Of a DNA stretch of 34,286 nt, positions 8,801 to 16,345 are shown in pieces (the first letter of the stretch is position 1; each line of letters begins with the position of its first letter). The translations under genes were made by a program, and so were the position numbers. Under the pieces are notes generated by a model that saw only the letters and a list, made by a program, of their open reading frames with translations, was not told where the DNA came from and searched no databases. Source of the DNA: CAZQEZ01 sp964592475 (lineage in GTDB: Bacteria > Bacteroidota > Bacteroidia > Cytophagales > Cyclobacteriaceae); contig CAZQEZ010000037.1 in assembly GCA_964592475.1 (NCBI GenBank), positions 1 through 34,286 on the forward strand, given 5' to 3'.

Positions 8801-9213
8801 TCAACTATACCATGTTAGAACTTGATTTACTAGCGGGTAGAAACAATGCTACTACAACTGCTTTGAATCGATGGACTCCCAGCAATACAGATACTAATAT
8901 TCCTAAAGCGAATGGTAGTAGATCCAGAAGAGCTTCGAGTAGATTTATAGAAGATGGAAGCTTTATCCGGTTAAAAAATTTAGCCTTGGGATATACACTA
9001 CCTGCATCTTTATTGGACAGGTTGAATGTAAGAAAAGCAAGAATTTACATAAGTGCTCAAAATGTTTTGACATTTACTAACTATTCTGGCTACGATCCTG
9101 AAGTGAATTATCGCTCTGGTGGTACAACCAATAGTAATAGGAATTTGGGATTGGATTATGCCAGTTACCCCAACGCAATTAATTACACGTTAGGTGTGAA
9201 TATTGGTCTATAG
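5887..9213 (+). CDS. SusC-type TonB-dependent outer-membrane transducer with STN domain
   Basis: A 1108-residue SusC/RagA-family outer-membrane receptor. Order of parts: signal peptide (about 1-38, ending at NNAQ); STN domain (about 45-120), the part that touches FecR in signalling transporters; carboxypeptidase-regulatory-like beta-sandwich (about 137-208, RTISGRV...GYTSEDVEV); TonB-box region LQELVVVGYGTVKKSDLTGS (215-234); plug (about 228-340) with the SusC signatures GRAAGVQI, VRVRGGTSINASSDPIYVVD, IEVLKDASATAIYGSRGANG and VIMVTTKRG; then the beta-barrel, with the C-terminal SAQNVLTFTNYSGYDPEVN signature. With SusD it would import an oligomer too large for porins, using TonB energy. The substrate cannot be read from the sequence because no enzyme gene accompanies it. 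Confidence 0.97.
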   Translation: MKNKLLSLVKMTLFYSFVGVVLQALVLNVLLANPNNAQDFRSVKEVYLDVNFQHTPIKEVFSVLEHKTGFSFGYDEKHLNDNVTIDLRVRNKSMEFILIEISKKASLRFRQVNNDIDVKSEKRKTKVEPAIEIIQTRTISGRVTANDSGEGLPGVNVVEKGTTNGTVTDIQGNYNISVSEGATLVYSSVGYTSEDVEVGNRSVIDLVMVQDIQQLQELVVVGYGTVKKSDLTGSVSSVKAEELTAYPAIDAVQALQGRAAGVQITANNGEPGADYKVRVRGGTSINASSDPIYVVDGFVGGALPPPEDIASIEVLKDASATAIYGSRGANGVIMVTTKRGKVGQTNIDFNASYSMQNEINRLNLLNKEQFTNYIQDTNPGFTPLDGNTDWQDEIFTTGNIQNYQLGISGGSENISYYISGTYFDQEGVIINSGFKRYSVTSNLDIQASDKLKIGLNLFARRTSQNGARTQEGSGGVTNSGVVAAAFKFGPDQPIRDANGNYTIARLSDAHDNAVAVATEFIDESVIDRFQGNVFAEYEILNNLTFKTTFGLSANNDRRGEFVPTLLQGGAGVGGDGRINSNKNSLLLNENYLTYTGTIGVHNFSILGGYSYQHSRDEDWGGRGQGFPTNAGQYWDLDASAVWQAPNSRLTEWDLSSYFTRFNYAFKDKYLFTFTARYDGSSVFSEGNKWAFFPSGSFAWMMSDEAFMENLGLVSNWKWRVSYGLTGNRGISPYETLAALGNALTIVNGEPVNALAPESVANPDLTWETTAQINVGLDLGLFQDRVQLTSDYYIMNTRDLLFNLPLPEYSGYSNQLKNIGAVENKGFEFSFNTRNLVGEFKWNSGFNLSANRIKVEELPDGNDIFYRSGPGHMVGLGDTQVLREGEPVGVFYGFVYDGLYQENDDFLPGGGFEQEAGGEKFKDLDDNGELNNNDRTIIGDPNPDYIFGFNNDFLWKGFDLNIFFQGSQGNDIFNYTMLELDLLAGRNNATTTALNRWTPSNTDTNIPKANGSRSRRASSRFIEDGSFIRLKNLALGYTLPASLLDRLNVRKARIYISAQNVLTFTNYSGYDPEVNYRSGGTTNSNRNLGLDYASYPNAINYTLGVNIGL

Positions 9214-9237
9214 TAATTTAATTTAAATGTGAAAAAG

Positions 9238-10779
9238 ATGAATAAATTAATAAATAAAACAATCATACTTGCCTTGGTTATCAGCATTTTTAGTTGTACT
9301 GACCTTGAGGAAGATCCGATAGGATTATATTCGCCGGATTTGTTCTTTAATACTACCGCGGATATTGAAACAGCTGTCTTGGGAGCATACGCGCATATAG
9401 CTAACGAGCAATTCTTCGGTAGAAAATTAGTGCTTAGCCTCTTATTAAGAGGGGACATGGCCGATATTGGAGATCGCAACACCCCCGGTAGAAGACAGCA
9501 AGTCAATGACTTTGATATGGATTCTAACAATGGCATGGTCACTGCTTTTTGGCCCAGAGCCTACCGAATAATAGGAGCAGCCAATGCGGGTCTCAAAGGT
9601 GTTGAAGTAATTGGTGAATCATCGGAAAAAATTAGCCAATTAGAAGCTGAAGCCAGGTTTTTACGTGCCTTTACCTATTATCATTTAGTTCGATTATTTG
9701 GAGATATACCCTACATTGATACCTTCATCGAAAATCCGGATGACGTAGCTGATATATCTAAAACTTCTGCTTTACAAGTCTTTGATAATATTATTGCCGA
9801 TTTAGAATTCGCTAAGGACAACTTACCTGACTCTTATTCGGATGACATTAGGTCAAGACCTACTAAAGGAACGGCTGCAGCTTATCTAGCCTCAGTGCAT
9901 TTGACTTTGGGCAATCATCAGCAGGCATATGACGAGGCCACATGGGTAATTAACAATAGTGTTCAATTTAATTATGCGTTAGAGGAAGATTTTGCTGATT
10001 TATATGATGCAGAAATTGCTGATGATTTAGTAGAACATATTTTTGCCGTTGATTTTAAAGGGCAAGTAAGCTCAGGAAATGAAAACACTGATTGGATGGC
10101 TCCAGTTACAGGGATAAGAAGTGTTTTTTTACCGGATGTAAATGCTGGTTGGAGTGTAGCGGTACCTACTTTAGAGGTATTTACTACCTGGAGCGAAAAT
10201 GACTATCGCAGGGAAGTAAGTTTTGTTGATTCAGCCTATTTAGACAAAGATTTAACTGAATGGGTTGGTTATGATAAATTTGCTCCCAATCATGGTTCAC
10301 CAAGACCTCACATAGGAAAGTATTGGAGACATCCAGGTGATCATAGAGGAGATGGAGGATTTTCTGACAATAATTATGCAGCCATGCGCTATGCAGAGGT
10401 ATTGCTTATAGCTGCTGAAGCTTTGAATGAAATAAATAGTGGACCTGATGCAGAGGCTGAAGGTTACGTTAACCAAATCAGGGAAAGGGCCAGAAACTGG
10501 AACGGCACCATTACTTCTTTTCCAGAAGATGTTCCCACTGGCCTGAGTCAGCAGGATTTCCATGAGATGGTAATTGAAGAAAGACGATTAGAATTGGCTT
10601 TTGAATACAAGCGTTGGTATGATATCAAGCGATTACAAATTGGGGAAGCAGTATTTACCGAGCCTGGTTCTTTGGAGCCTCATCCTGATTTTGACCCAAC
10701 CAGGGATTATTTCTTTCCCTTGCCTCAGGATGAATTGGATAGGAATCCGAATCTTATGCCACAAAATACAGGTTATTAA
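9238..10779 (+). CDS. SusD/RagB family outer-membrane lipoprotein
   Basis: The surface lipoprotein partner of the SusC-type channel just upstream, acting as a substrate-capturing lid. I chose the ATG at 9238; a GTG three codons upstream (9229) is also possible. The 513-residue product has a lipoprotein signal peptide ending in ISIFSC (lipidated Cys at about residue 20) followed by an acidic TDLEED stretch that fits surface export. Family signatures: AEARFLRAFTYYHLVRLFGD in the first third (TPR-like helices), MRYAEVLLIAAEALNE, IEERRLELAFEYKRWYDIKR, and the C-terminal FFPLPQDELDRNPNLMPQN. Length is normal. It is 24 bases downstream of the SusC gene and followed by a strong terminator, so the pair forms one unit. 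Confidence 0.96.
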   Translation: MNKLINKTIILALVISIFSCTDLEEDPIGLYSPDLFFNTTADIETAVLGAYAHIANEQFFGRKLVLSLLLRGDMADIGDRNTPGRRQQVNDFDMDSNNGMVTAFWPRAYRIIGAANAGLKGVEVIGESSEKISQLEAEARFLRAFTYYHLVRLFGDIPYIDTFIENPDDVADISKTSALQVFDNIIADLEFAKDNLPDSYSDDIRSRPTKGTAAAYLASVHLTLGNHQQAYDEATWVINNSVQFNYALEEDFADLYDAEIADDLVEHIFAVDFKGQVSSGNENTDWMAPVTGIRSVFLPDVNAGWSVAVPTLEVFTTWSENDYRREVSFVDSAYLDKDLTEWVGYDKFAPNHGSPRPHIGKYWRHPGDHRGDGGFSDNNYAAMRYAEVLLIAAEALNEINSGPDAEAEGYVNQIRERARNWNGTITSFPEDVPTGLSQQDFHEMVIEERRLELAFEYKRWYDIKRLQIGEAVFTEPGSLEPHPDFDPTRDYFFPLPQDELDRNPNLMPQNTGY

Positions 10780-10800
10780 AATAAAGAAATGTTAAAATAA

Positions 10801-10831
10801 AAGCTTGGTCAATACTGGCCGAGCTTTTTTG
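10801..10831 (+). terminator. Rho-independent terminator after susD
   Basis: AAGCTTGGTC (10801-10810) pairs with GGCCGAGCTT (10817-10826) over ten positions, including two G-U pairs, with a 6-nt loop, and a run of T follows. It lies 22 bases after the susD stop and closes the SusCD unit. Confidence 0.9.
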
Positions 10832-11057
10832 CTTTTAAGCTAATAAGCCTGTCTCGTTTTAGTATCCCTTGGGAGGATATCAATGGTAGAGAGGATATGT
10901 TTTTATCCTCTTCCGGTAGCATATTTATATCCTATGATCATTATCGTGGTTGCAAATAATATGTCTAATCCTCGCATTTGCAATGCCCTTGCAGTCGGTC
11001 TATAGCACCTTAATTCTTCCAACGGCAATCATCCATCGGCCATCGTAATACCACTTA
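10832..11057. other. Gene-free stretch upstream of the RHS remnant
   Basis: No coding region is supported. A perfect 7-bp hairpin GAGGATA/TATCCTC with a 6-nt loop lies at 10891-10910, without a T run. The last part may be further decayed RHS sequence, but no clear family motif survives before 11058. Confidence 0.4.
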
Positions 11058-11104
11058 TTCGCGAAAGAAATCCCCATCAAAGCAAAAGGATATTTGTATA
11101 TTTA

Positions 11105-11125
11105 TCCCGATAAATGAAATCGGGA
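11105..11125. repeat. 21-bp palindromic insertion in the RHS remnant
   Basis: TCCCGAT (11105-11111) and ATCGGGA (11119-11125) flank a 7-nt loop. It falls exactly where the RHS reading goes from GYLYIY to TNES, and it changes the frame and adds stops, so it looks like inserted DNA and not part of the ancestral gene. Confidence 0.45.
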
Positions 11126-11222
11126 CTACTAATGAAAGCCCTTATGACCACGGAGTATGGTTGATGACTTTACAGTAGAAGTAACCAAGAGCCCGGTAGC
11201 GGCAGTAAGTGATTACTATCCT

Positions 11223-11252
11223 CCTGCCTTCCCGAGCTTCAGCAGAAGGAGG
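11223..11252. repeat. 30-bp in-frame insertion with terminal inverted repeat
   Basis: The RHS motif DYYP-FGM is split by exactly 30 bases (11223-11252). Counting the preceding CCT codon, the ends CCTCCT (11220-11225) and AGGAGG (11247-11252) are inverted repeats, with an imperfect GC-rich interior. It looks like a tiny interspersed palindromic element. No other copy was noticed in this window. Confidence 0.45.
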
Positions 11253-11306
11253 TTCGGTATGTGGCAGGCGAGGAATAGTACCAATAGCAAATTGGAGGTG
11301 GAATAG

Positions 11307-11601
11307 GTGGGATCTCTGAATATTTTCCAGATGCAAGCACCTTTATTGTTTCAGGAACACACAGAATTAGCAAAAAAATATTGTTGCTTTCAGAAAATAA
11401 TTTTTTAAATTTTTCTAATCAGGGATATTTTTATTTGGGCATTCAGGGGGTAAGAGTTATATGAAAAAGGAATGCCTTTGATTTTGGCTTATTGATTGCT
11501 CCTATTAGCAATAATTTACCTTTGTTACCCTATTTAGGTTATTCCAGGTTATTTTAATATCTTAAGATTCCCAGAATTCATAAAAACCTGCCATTATCTA
11601 T
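11307..11601. other. Gene-free stretch before the DMT transporter gene
   Basis: This is AT-rich DNA between the RHS relic and the convergent transporter gene. I see no open reading frame with a plausible start, no hairpin with a T run and no RNA gene. Confidence 0.45.
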
Positions 11602-12480
11602 TTACACATTCCTTCTTAGCGATATAATTGCTCCCCCAGCAATGATCAATGAGATACCCACAAAAGTTAGCAAATCAGGATATGGATCGCCCAGCCAGTA
11701 GCCTATCACAATGGAAAAGGGAATATTGACATAGCCAATAGCCGAGACTAAACCTGCTTTTTCTTCGCGATAAGCCTTGGTAATTAGGATTTGACCTATT
11801 AGGGCAAACACCCCTACCGCCAGCAGTGCCCACCACTGCTCTCGCCAGGGCCAGGCAAATTCTGAAACCAGGAAATCAACTTGGGTAAATAGTCCTAATT
11901 CACCGGTTGTCATTGATATTAGCGGAAGCAACATACCCCATATTGCAAAAGAAAGAACGATAGAACGATTGTCGTAATTTTTACGTAATTCACGCACCGA
12001 AGTATACGCGGCGCCGGCTGCAATGCCATTGAAAAGCCCCAGTAGATTGCTTTTGAGCCCGGTATCAAAATCGGGCCTGAAAATTACCAGTATGCCAACA
12101 AAGCCAATCAGGATGGCCAGCCAGCCTTGCCATTTGATGGTTTCTTTGAGGAAAATCCATGAAAATAAGGCTACAAAAATAGGAGCGGTTTGCAAATAGG
12201 TAATACTTAAAGCCAACCCAATGGTATTGATGTTATAAAATAAGCAATAAAGAGCCAGGGTGCCGGCTAGTCCACGAAACATCAGCAACCAGATCCGGCC
12301 TCCCTTGTTGGTTAATTGATTTCCTCCCAATACTGTGAAAGCTATGAAACTACTGGCAAATAGTCCTCGGTAGAACACTATTTGAATGGAAGTGTAATTG
12401 TCACCTACCAGTTTTGCTGCAGCGCCCATCAAGGCAAAAACCAGGGAGGCAATGATCATGTAGAGGATGCCTTTTCTCAT
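11602..12480 (-). CDS. DMT-superfamily (EamA) transporter
   Basis: A 292-residue inner-membrane protein with ten predicted helices formed by two EamA repeats (about residues 3-135 and 150-288). Typical features are the first-helix Ala-Leu-Met-Gly-Ala pattern (VFALMGAAAKLV), ITYLQTAPIFVALFSWIFLKE at the end of the first repeat (about 93-113) and GYVNIPFSIVIGYWLGDPYP in the second. Family members export amino acids, nucleosides or other small metabolites; which one cannot be told here. It is transcribed alone. A -7 element lies only five bases before its ATG, suggesting a transcript with almost no leader. Confidence 0.9.
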   Translation of the reverse strand: MRKGILYMIIASLVFALMGAAAKLVGDNYTSIQIVFYRGLFASSFIAFTVLGGNQLTNKGGRIWLLMFRGLAGTLALYCLFYNINTIGLALSITYLQTAPIFVALFSWIFLKETIKWQGWLAILIGFVGILVIFRPDFDTGLKSNLLGLFNGIAAGAAYTSVRELRKNYDNRSIVLSFAIWGMLLPLISMTTGELGLFTQVDFLVSEFAWPWREQWWALLAVGVFALIGQILITKAYREEKAGLVSAIGYVNIPFSIVIGYWLGDPYPDLLTFVGISLIIAGGAIISLRRNV

Positions 12481-12485
12481 GGCCG

Positions 12486-12493
12486 CAAAGCTA
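12486..12493 (-). promoter_or_regulatory. -7 element giving a probably leaderless transporter mRNA
   Basis: Plus-strand CAAAGCTA reads TAGCTTTG on the minus strand, an exact TAnnTTTG match. Only five bases separate it from the ATG at 12480, so initiation at the usual distance would fall at or next to the start codon. No clear -33 element is seen. Confidence 0.45.
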
Positions 12494-12744
12494 AAAATAA
12501 AAAATGAGTTTTACAGAGGGGGAGAGGTGTGACTTTTGTTGGGTTAAATATTGATTATTAACAGGGAAGACTCCTTAAGACAGTTCATGAAATTATGCAC
12601 TTAAAGCCTGTTCCAAATAAAAAATATAGCACTTTAGCTAACCCTTAGCCAAGGCCTAATTGATCTTTTAGCTATCCAAAAAAATTTAAATCCAGCAAGA
12701 ATTATTGGATAAAGGCATGTAAATGAAATGTTGAGATCTCTGAT

Positions 12745-14019
12745 TTATAATATCTGCATCCTGTGCGCATCTAATTTTATCAAAATAAATAATAGTATAG
12801 TAAATGCCCAGAGAGAAGATCCACCGTAGCTTAGGAATGGAAGTGGAATTCCTATTACTGGAAATAAGCCAATGGTCATTGCTATGTTGACAGCAAAATG
12901 CATAAACATGATGGACGCTACACCATAGCCGTAGATCCTGGCAAAACGCGATTTTTGTCTTTCGGAAATGTTGATGATACGGATAAACAATGCCAGAAAA
13001 AGTACAATGATAATAAAGCTACCAATCCAACCATGTTCTTCACCCAGGGTACAAAAAATAAAATCGGTACTTTGAAAAGGTATATAATCCAGCTTAGTGA
13101 GTGATCCATTTAGAAATCCTTTACCAGAAAAGCCTCCTGAGCCTATAGCCATTTTGGATTGGATTACCTGGTACCCGGCGCCTTTAGGGTCAATACCGGG
13201 ATCTACCAAAGTTTTTACTCTATTTTGCTGGTGCGGTTGTAAAACATCATTCACAATTTTATCTACACTAAGTACTACACCACTTACTACCAAAGTAATT
13301 GCAATGCTTATAAGGGAATTTTTTACTTTCTTTTTTGCCGTAGCAATAATGAAAATAGTAATAGTAATACCAATGCCAAGAATGCCAAAAAGCAAATAGG
13401 TTGGATTAACAAATAAAGTCACTACAAACAATATTACCGCCAGAAAGCCCATTATAATTAGCAACGGAGACAAACCTTCCCGGTAAAGCACAATGGCAAA
13501 GCTGGCAAAAACCATGGTTGTGCCAGCATCGGGTTGCATCAGGATCAATAAAGCAGGAACTCCCAAAATCGCGGCAATAATCAATTGGTTTTTAAGCTTG
13601 CTGAATTTAAAATTATAATGACTCATAAATTTGGCCAAAGCCAATGCAGTGGCAAATTTGGCAAATTCCGAAGGTTGAAAGAGAAACAGCTTAAGGTCGA
13701 ACCAGGCTTTGGCACCGGAAATTTCCACTCCAAAAAAAAGAACACCAAGTAATAAAAGGACAAAAAAGCCAAAGATATAATAGGCTAATGACTCGTAGGT
13801 TCTAAAATCGAGCAATAGAATTACTACAATTAGCACAACATCAAAAAGAATCCAAAGAAATTGTTTGCCAGAATTTAGGTCTAGCGAAAATATACTTTTG
13901 CCAGAACCTTCTTCGTATACAGCAGCATAAATATTGAGCCATCCTATCAATACCAAGGCACCAAATAATAAGACCGTAATCCAGTCAATTTTTCTCGTTA
14001 TGTCTTCGTATTGTCTCAA
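12745..14019 (-). CDS. rodA: Rod-shape peptidoglycan glycosyltransferase RodA
   Basis: A SEDS-family glycosyltransferase that polymerises lipid II during cell elongation, working with PBP2. The 424-residue protein has about ten membrane helices. The family segments are visible: FQPSEFAKFATALALAKFM (about 114-132), ILMQPDAGTTMVF (about 158-170), YQVIQSKMAIGSGGFSGKGF, FIFCTLGEEHGWIGS and GIPLPFLSYGGSSLWAF near the C-terminus. The start is a TTG at 14019 overlapping the mrdA stop as TTGA; the first internal Met lies more than 100 residues further on, so TTG is the best candidate. It is the last gene of the mreBCD-mrdA-rodA unit, coupled to its partner enzyme. Confidence 0.95.
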   Translation of the reverse strand: MRQYEDITRKIDWITVLLFGALVLIGWLNIYAAVYEEGSGKSIFSLDLNSGKQFLWILFDVVLIVVILLLDFRTYESLAYYIFGFFVLLLLGVLFFGVEISGAKAWFDLKLFLFQPSEFAKFATALALAKFMSHYNFKFSKLKNQLIIAAILGVPALLILMQPDAGTTMVFASFAIVLYREGLSPLLIIMGFLAVILFVVTLFVNPTYLLFGILGIGITITIFIIATAKKKVKNSLISIAITLVVSGVVLSVDKIVNDVLQPHQQNRVKTLVDPGIDPKGAGYQVIQSKMAIGSGGFSGKGFLNGSLTKLDYIPFQSTDFIFCTLGEEHGWIGSFIIIVLFLALFIRIINISERQKSRFARIYGYGVASIMFMHFAVNIAMTIGLFPVIGIPLPFLSYGGSSLWAFTILLFILIKLDAHRMQIL

Positions 14020-15830
14020 TAGATAAAATCTCCTTTCAGTACATAATCTTCAATCCATGGCCTTTCTGTTTGGCCAATCAGATATTTTTCAATGGTTAAA
14101 CTAGCGATAGATGCGGCTGCTCTGGCTCCTTGTCCCGCATTTTCCACGTAAGCAGCTACTGCTATTTTAGGGTTGTTTTTAGGAGCAAAAGCAATAAAGC
14201 CTGAATGGTCTTCGCCATGAGGATTTTCTACGGTACTTGTTTTGCCACATACTTGTATATCTTTTAGCTTGGCCCTGTATTGGCCTGTACCTGATTCAAC
14301 CACAGCCGCCATTGCCTCTATTACAGTATTAAAATGAACGCTATCAACAGGCACAATATTTTTTTCTTGATATCTTGTTAATGGTAAACCGGTATCTCCA
14401 ATTTCTTTTATCAAATGAGGCGTGTAGTAGTATCCTTTATTGCCGATAATAGCAGCTAAGTTTGCCATTTGAATGGGAGTAACTAATAATTCACCCTGAC
14501 CGATACTTAATGAATAAATGGTAGAAAGAGCCCAACGTCTTTTTCCGTATATGTTATCATAATATTCTACTGTTGGTACTTTTCCTCCTTTAGAGCTAGG
14601 AATATCTATACCTAGCGGGCTTCCCAAACCAAATGATGTAACATATTCACGCCATCTTTTTAAGCCGATACTAGCATCCTCAAAATAATTACCAGTGTTG
14701 CTTTTGTTGAGAATTCTACCGAAAACTTTATAAAAGTAATTGTTACTGGATTTTTGAATACCTTTTATCACATTATAATAGCCGGGAGGAGCATGGTCAC
14801 CTACTAATGATCCGTCTACGTAGATTCTCTCGTTAGCAGTGATTACTCCTTCTTGCAAAGCCACTAGCGCCTGAAGGGTTTTAAACATAGAGCCAGGAGG
14901 GTATTGCGCCATCAGTGGGCGATTAAAAAGAGGCTTCAGGCTATCCTGGATGAGCATTGTATAATTTTCTCCATAGTCTCTGCCGGTGAGTATATTTGGA
15001 TCGTAAGATGGTGCCGAAGCCATAGCCAATATTTCACCGGTAGATGGCTCTATTGCCACTACGCCTCCTACTTTGCCATCCAGCAATCTTTCTACATACT
15101 TTTGCAAGTCAATATCAATAGTTGATACTAGGTTTTCACCAGGAACAGATGCTGTATCACTGTCACCTCCTCTATATTTTCCTTTTTCTATCCCAAGCCT
15201 GTTTACCCATTTGTATTTTACCCCTCGTTTTCCCCGTAGCAAAGGTTCATAATCGTATTCAAGACCAGTTTTACCTACATAATCTCCTTGGCGATAATAT
15301 TCAGAAGTATCATTGGCTTTAGTTAATTCTTGTCGATCTATTTCAGCAATGCAGCCTAGTACATTGGCCAGAGCCTGATGTGGATAGGAGCGTACGGTAC
15401 GTGGTACAATGTTTAGACCTGAATAATTTATTAATTCATCCTGTATAGCTGCAAATTCCTGATTAGGTATCTGCTTAAGAAAAGGGAATGGTTTGTAGGT
15501 GTGTTTCTCTTTAATTGATTTAGCAATAACTTCTTTTAAATAGCTTTTTTTAATGCCAAAAAGATTGCAAAATGTGGCAGTATCTTGCAGGAAAAACTCA
15601 TCTACTACTATTTTTATATCAAATACAGGGGTATTGTAAACAATCAATTGGCCATTTCTATCTGTTATTAATCCTCGATAAGGATATTCTACCTCTTCTT
15701 TAATTGTATTTCGTGCAGCAGCGTCGGCATAATTAGGACTGAGTACTTGTATAGAAAATAGTTTTATCAGAAAAACTAGAGCTATTACAATAAAGAACCC
15801 TTTGATATAATGCCTGCGTTCGTCTTTCAT
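14016..15830 (-). CDS. mrdA: Penicillin-binding protein 2 (elongasome transpeptidase)
   Basis: The class B PBP that crosslinks peptidoglycan made by RodA during side-wall growth. The 604-residue protein has one N-terminal membrane helix (about 10-29), a PBP dimerisation domain (about 48-225) and a transpeptidase domain (about 253-585). Catalytic motifs: SMFK (S314 nucleophile, K317) in PPGSMFKTLQAL; SSN (361-363); and KTST (530-533) in CGKTSTVENPHGEDHS. The last is usually KTGT in PBP2, so the third position is Ser here, not Gly. GQGELLVTPIQMANLAA (445-461) is also typical. The ATG at 15830 overlaps the mreD stop, and its own stop overlaps the rodA start, so translation is coupled along the operon. 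Confidence 0.96.
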   Translation of the reverse strand: MKDERRHYIKGFFIVIALVFLIKLFSIQVLSPNYADAAARNTIKEEVEYPYRGLITDRNGQLIVYNTPVFDIKIVVDEFFLQDTATFCNLFGIKKSYLKEVIAKSIKEKHTYKPFPFLKQIPNQEFAAIQDELINYSGLNIVPRTVRSYPHQALANVLGCIAEIDRQELTKANDTSEYYRQGDYVGKTGLEYDYEPLLRGKRGVKYKWVNRLGIEKGKYRGGDSDTASVPGENLVSTIDIDLQKYVERLLDGKVGGVVAIEPSTGEILAMASAPSYDPNILTGRDYGENYTMLIQDSLKPLFNRPLMAQYPPGSMFKTLQALVALQEGVITANERIYVDGSLVGDHAPPGYYNVIKGIQKSSNNYFYKVFGRILNKSNTGNYFEDASIGLKRWREYVTSFGLGSPLGIDIPSSKGGKVPTVEYYDNIYGKRRWALSTIYSLSIGQGELLVTPIQMANLAAIIGNKGYYYTPHLIKEIGDTGLPLTRYQEKNIVPVDSVHFNTVIEAMAAVVESGTGQYRAKLKDIQVCGKTSTVENPHGEDHSGFIAFAPKNNPKIAVAAYVENAGQGARAAASIASLTIEKYLIGQTERPWIEDYVLKGDFIY

Positions 15831-16345
15831 ATTGTTCTGTGTTTCGGATAAAATAAATATTGAAATATCAGAATCATTATATATGTGAGCATGGTAGACA
15901 TAAGTGTTTTTGCCAAAGTAAAAAAGAACATATGAAATCCGCCTGTTTCAATATAAAACAAAGCAGCATGATGTAGCAATATTACCGGAATAACGTAAAC
16001 ACTGAAACTTTGCAGACCTAAATTTCTTAGCACGGGTGTGCTAAGGCTGTCATTTTGGTCTTTACCATACACTACGTTGAGCCAGTAAGGCCTCAAGTAC
16101 ATTAACAACACAGAGGCAGCCGCGTGAATTCCCAAAGTATCATAAAAAATATCAATAAACAAACCCATCATAAAACCTACTAACATTTGTAAAATTCGAT
16201 TCATGTCATATGGGAGTAGCAATAAATAGCCGATGTATATAAAGCAGAAAGCTTTATCGAATAGGATGAAATTACGAAATAAAATCACCTGTAACAGGGC
16301 ATAAACCAGAAAACCTATGGCTTGTATGGTTATTTTATTGTTCAT
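15827..16345 (-). CDS. mreD: Rod shape-determining protein MreD
   Basis: A 172-residue inner-membrane protein with about five helices, the MreC partner that links the cytoplasmic MreB filament to the wall synthases. Sequence conservation in MreD is low. The call rests on size, the hydrophobic pattern (segments near 7-27, 32-48, 52-66, 75-90 and 140-165), the LVGFMMGLFIDIFYDTLGIH segment typical of the family, and its place between mreC and mrdA. It overlaps mreC by 11 bases and mrdA by 4 (ATGA). Confidence 0.92.
   Translation of the reverse strand: MNNKITIQAIGFLVYALLQVILFRNFILFDKAFCFIYIGYLLLLPYDMNRILQMLVGFMMGLFIDIFYDTLGIHAAASVLLMYLRPYWLNVVYGKDQNDSLSTPVLRNLGLQSFSVYVIPVILLHHAALFYIETGGFHMFFFTLAKTLMSTMLTYIMILIFQYLFYPKHRTI

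Larger units (their letters stand above)
11058..11306 (+). pseudogene. Decayed fragment of an RHS/YD-repeat core domain
   Basis: Three plus-strand pieces in shifting frames add up to the region just before the RHS core. 11058-11105 reads FAKEIPIKAKGYLYIY; 11128-11160 reads TNESPYDHGVW; 11163-11222 reads DDFTVEVTKSPVAAVSDYYP; and 11253-11303 reads FGMWQARNSTNSK and a few more residues before a stop. Bacteroidota RHS proteins typically have GYLYIYLSNES, then FDDF, then KSP and DYYPFGM, so the order fits well. Breaks: a palindrome at 11105-11125 with a frame change, one missing T at 11161-11162 (the expected F codon before DD), and a 30-base in-frame insertion at 11223-11252. No start and no downstream core remain, so this is a relic. 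The identification rests on remembered family motifs. Confidence 0.6.

Noticed and set aside
11142..11336. 64-codon minus-strand reading in the 10.8-11.6 kb gap
   Set aside because: The plus strand here shows the RHS motifs (DDF, KSP, DYYP, FGM), so the minus reading is its shadow.
12541..12565. GTTAA...TTAAC inverted repeat between rodA and the transporter gene
   Set aside because: Five-base AT-rich arms are expected by chance, and there is no promoter or T run nearby.
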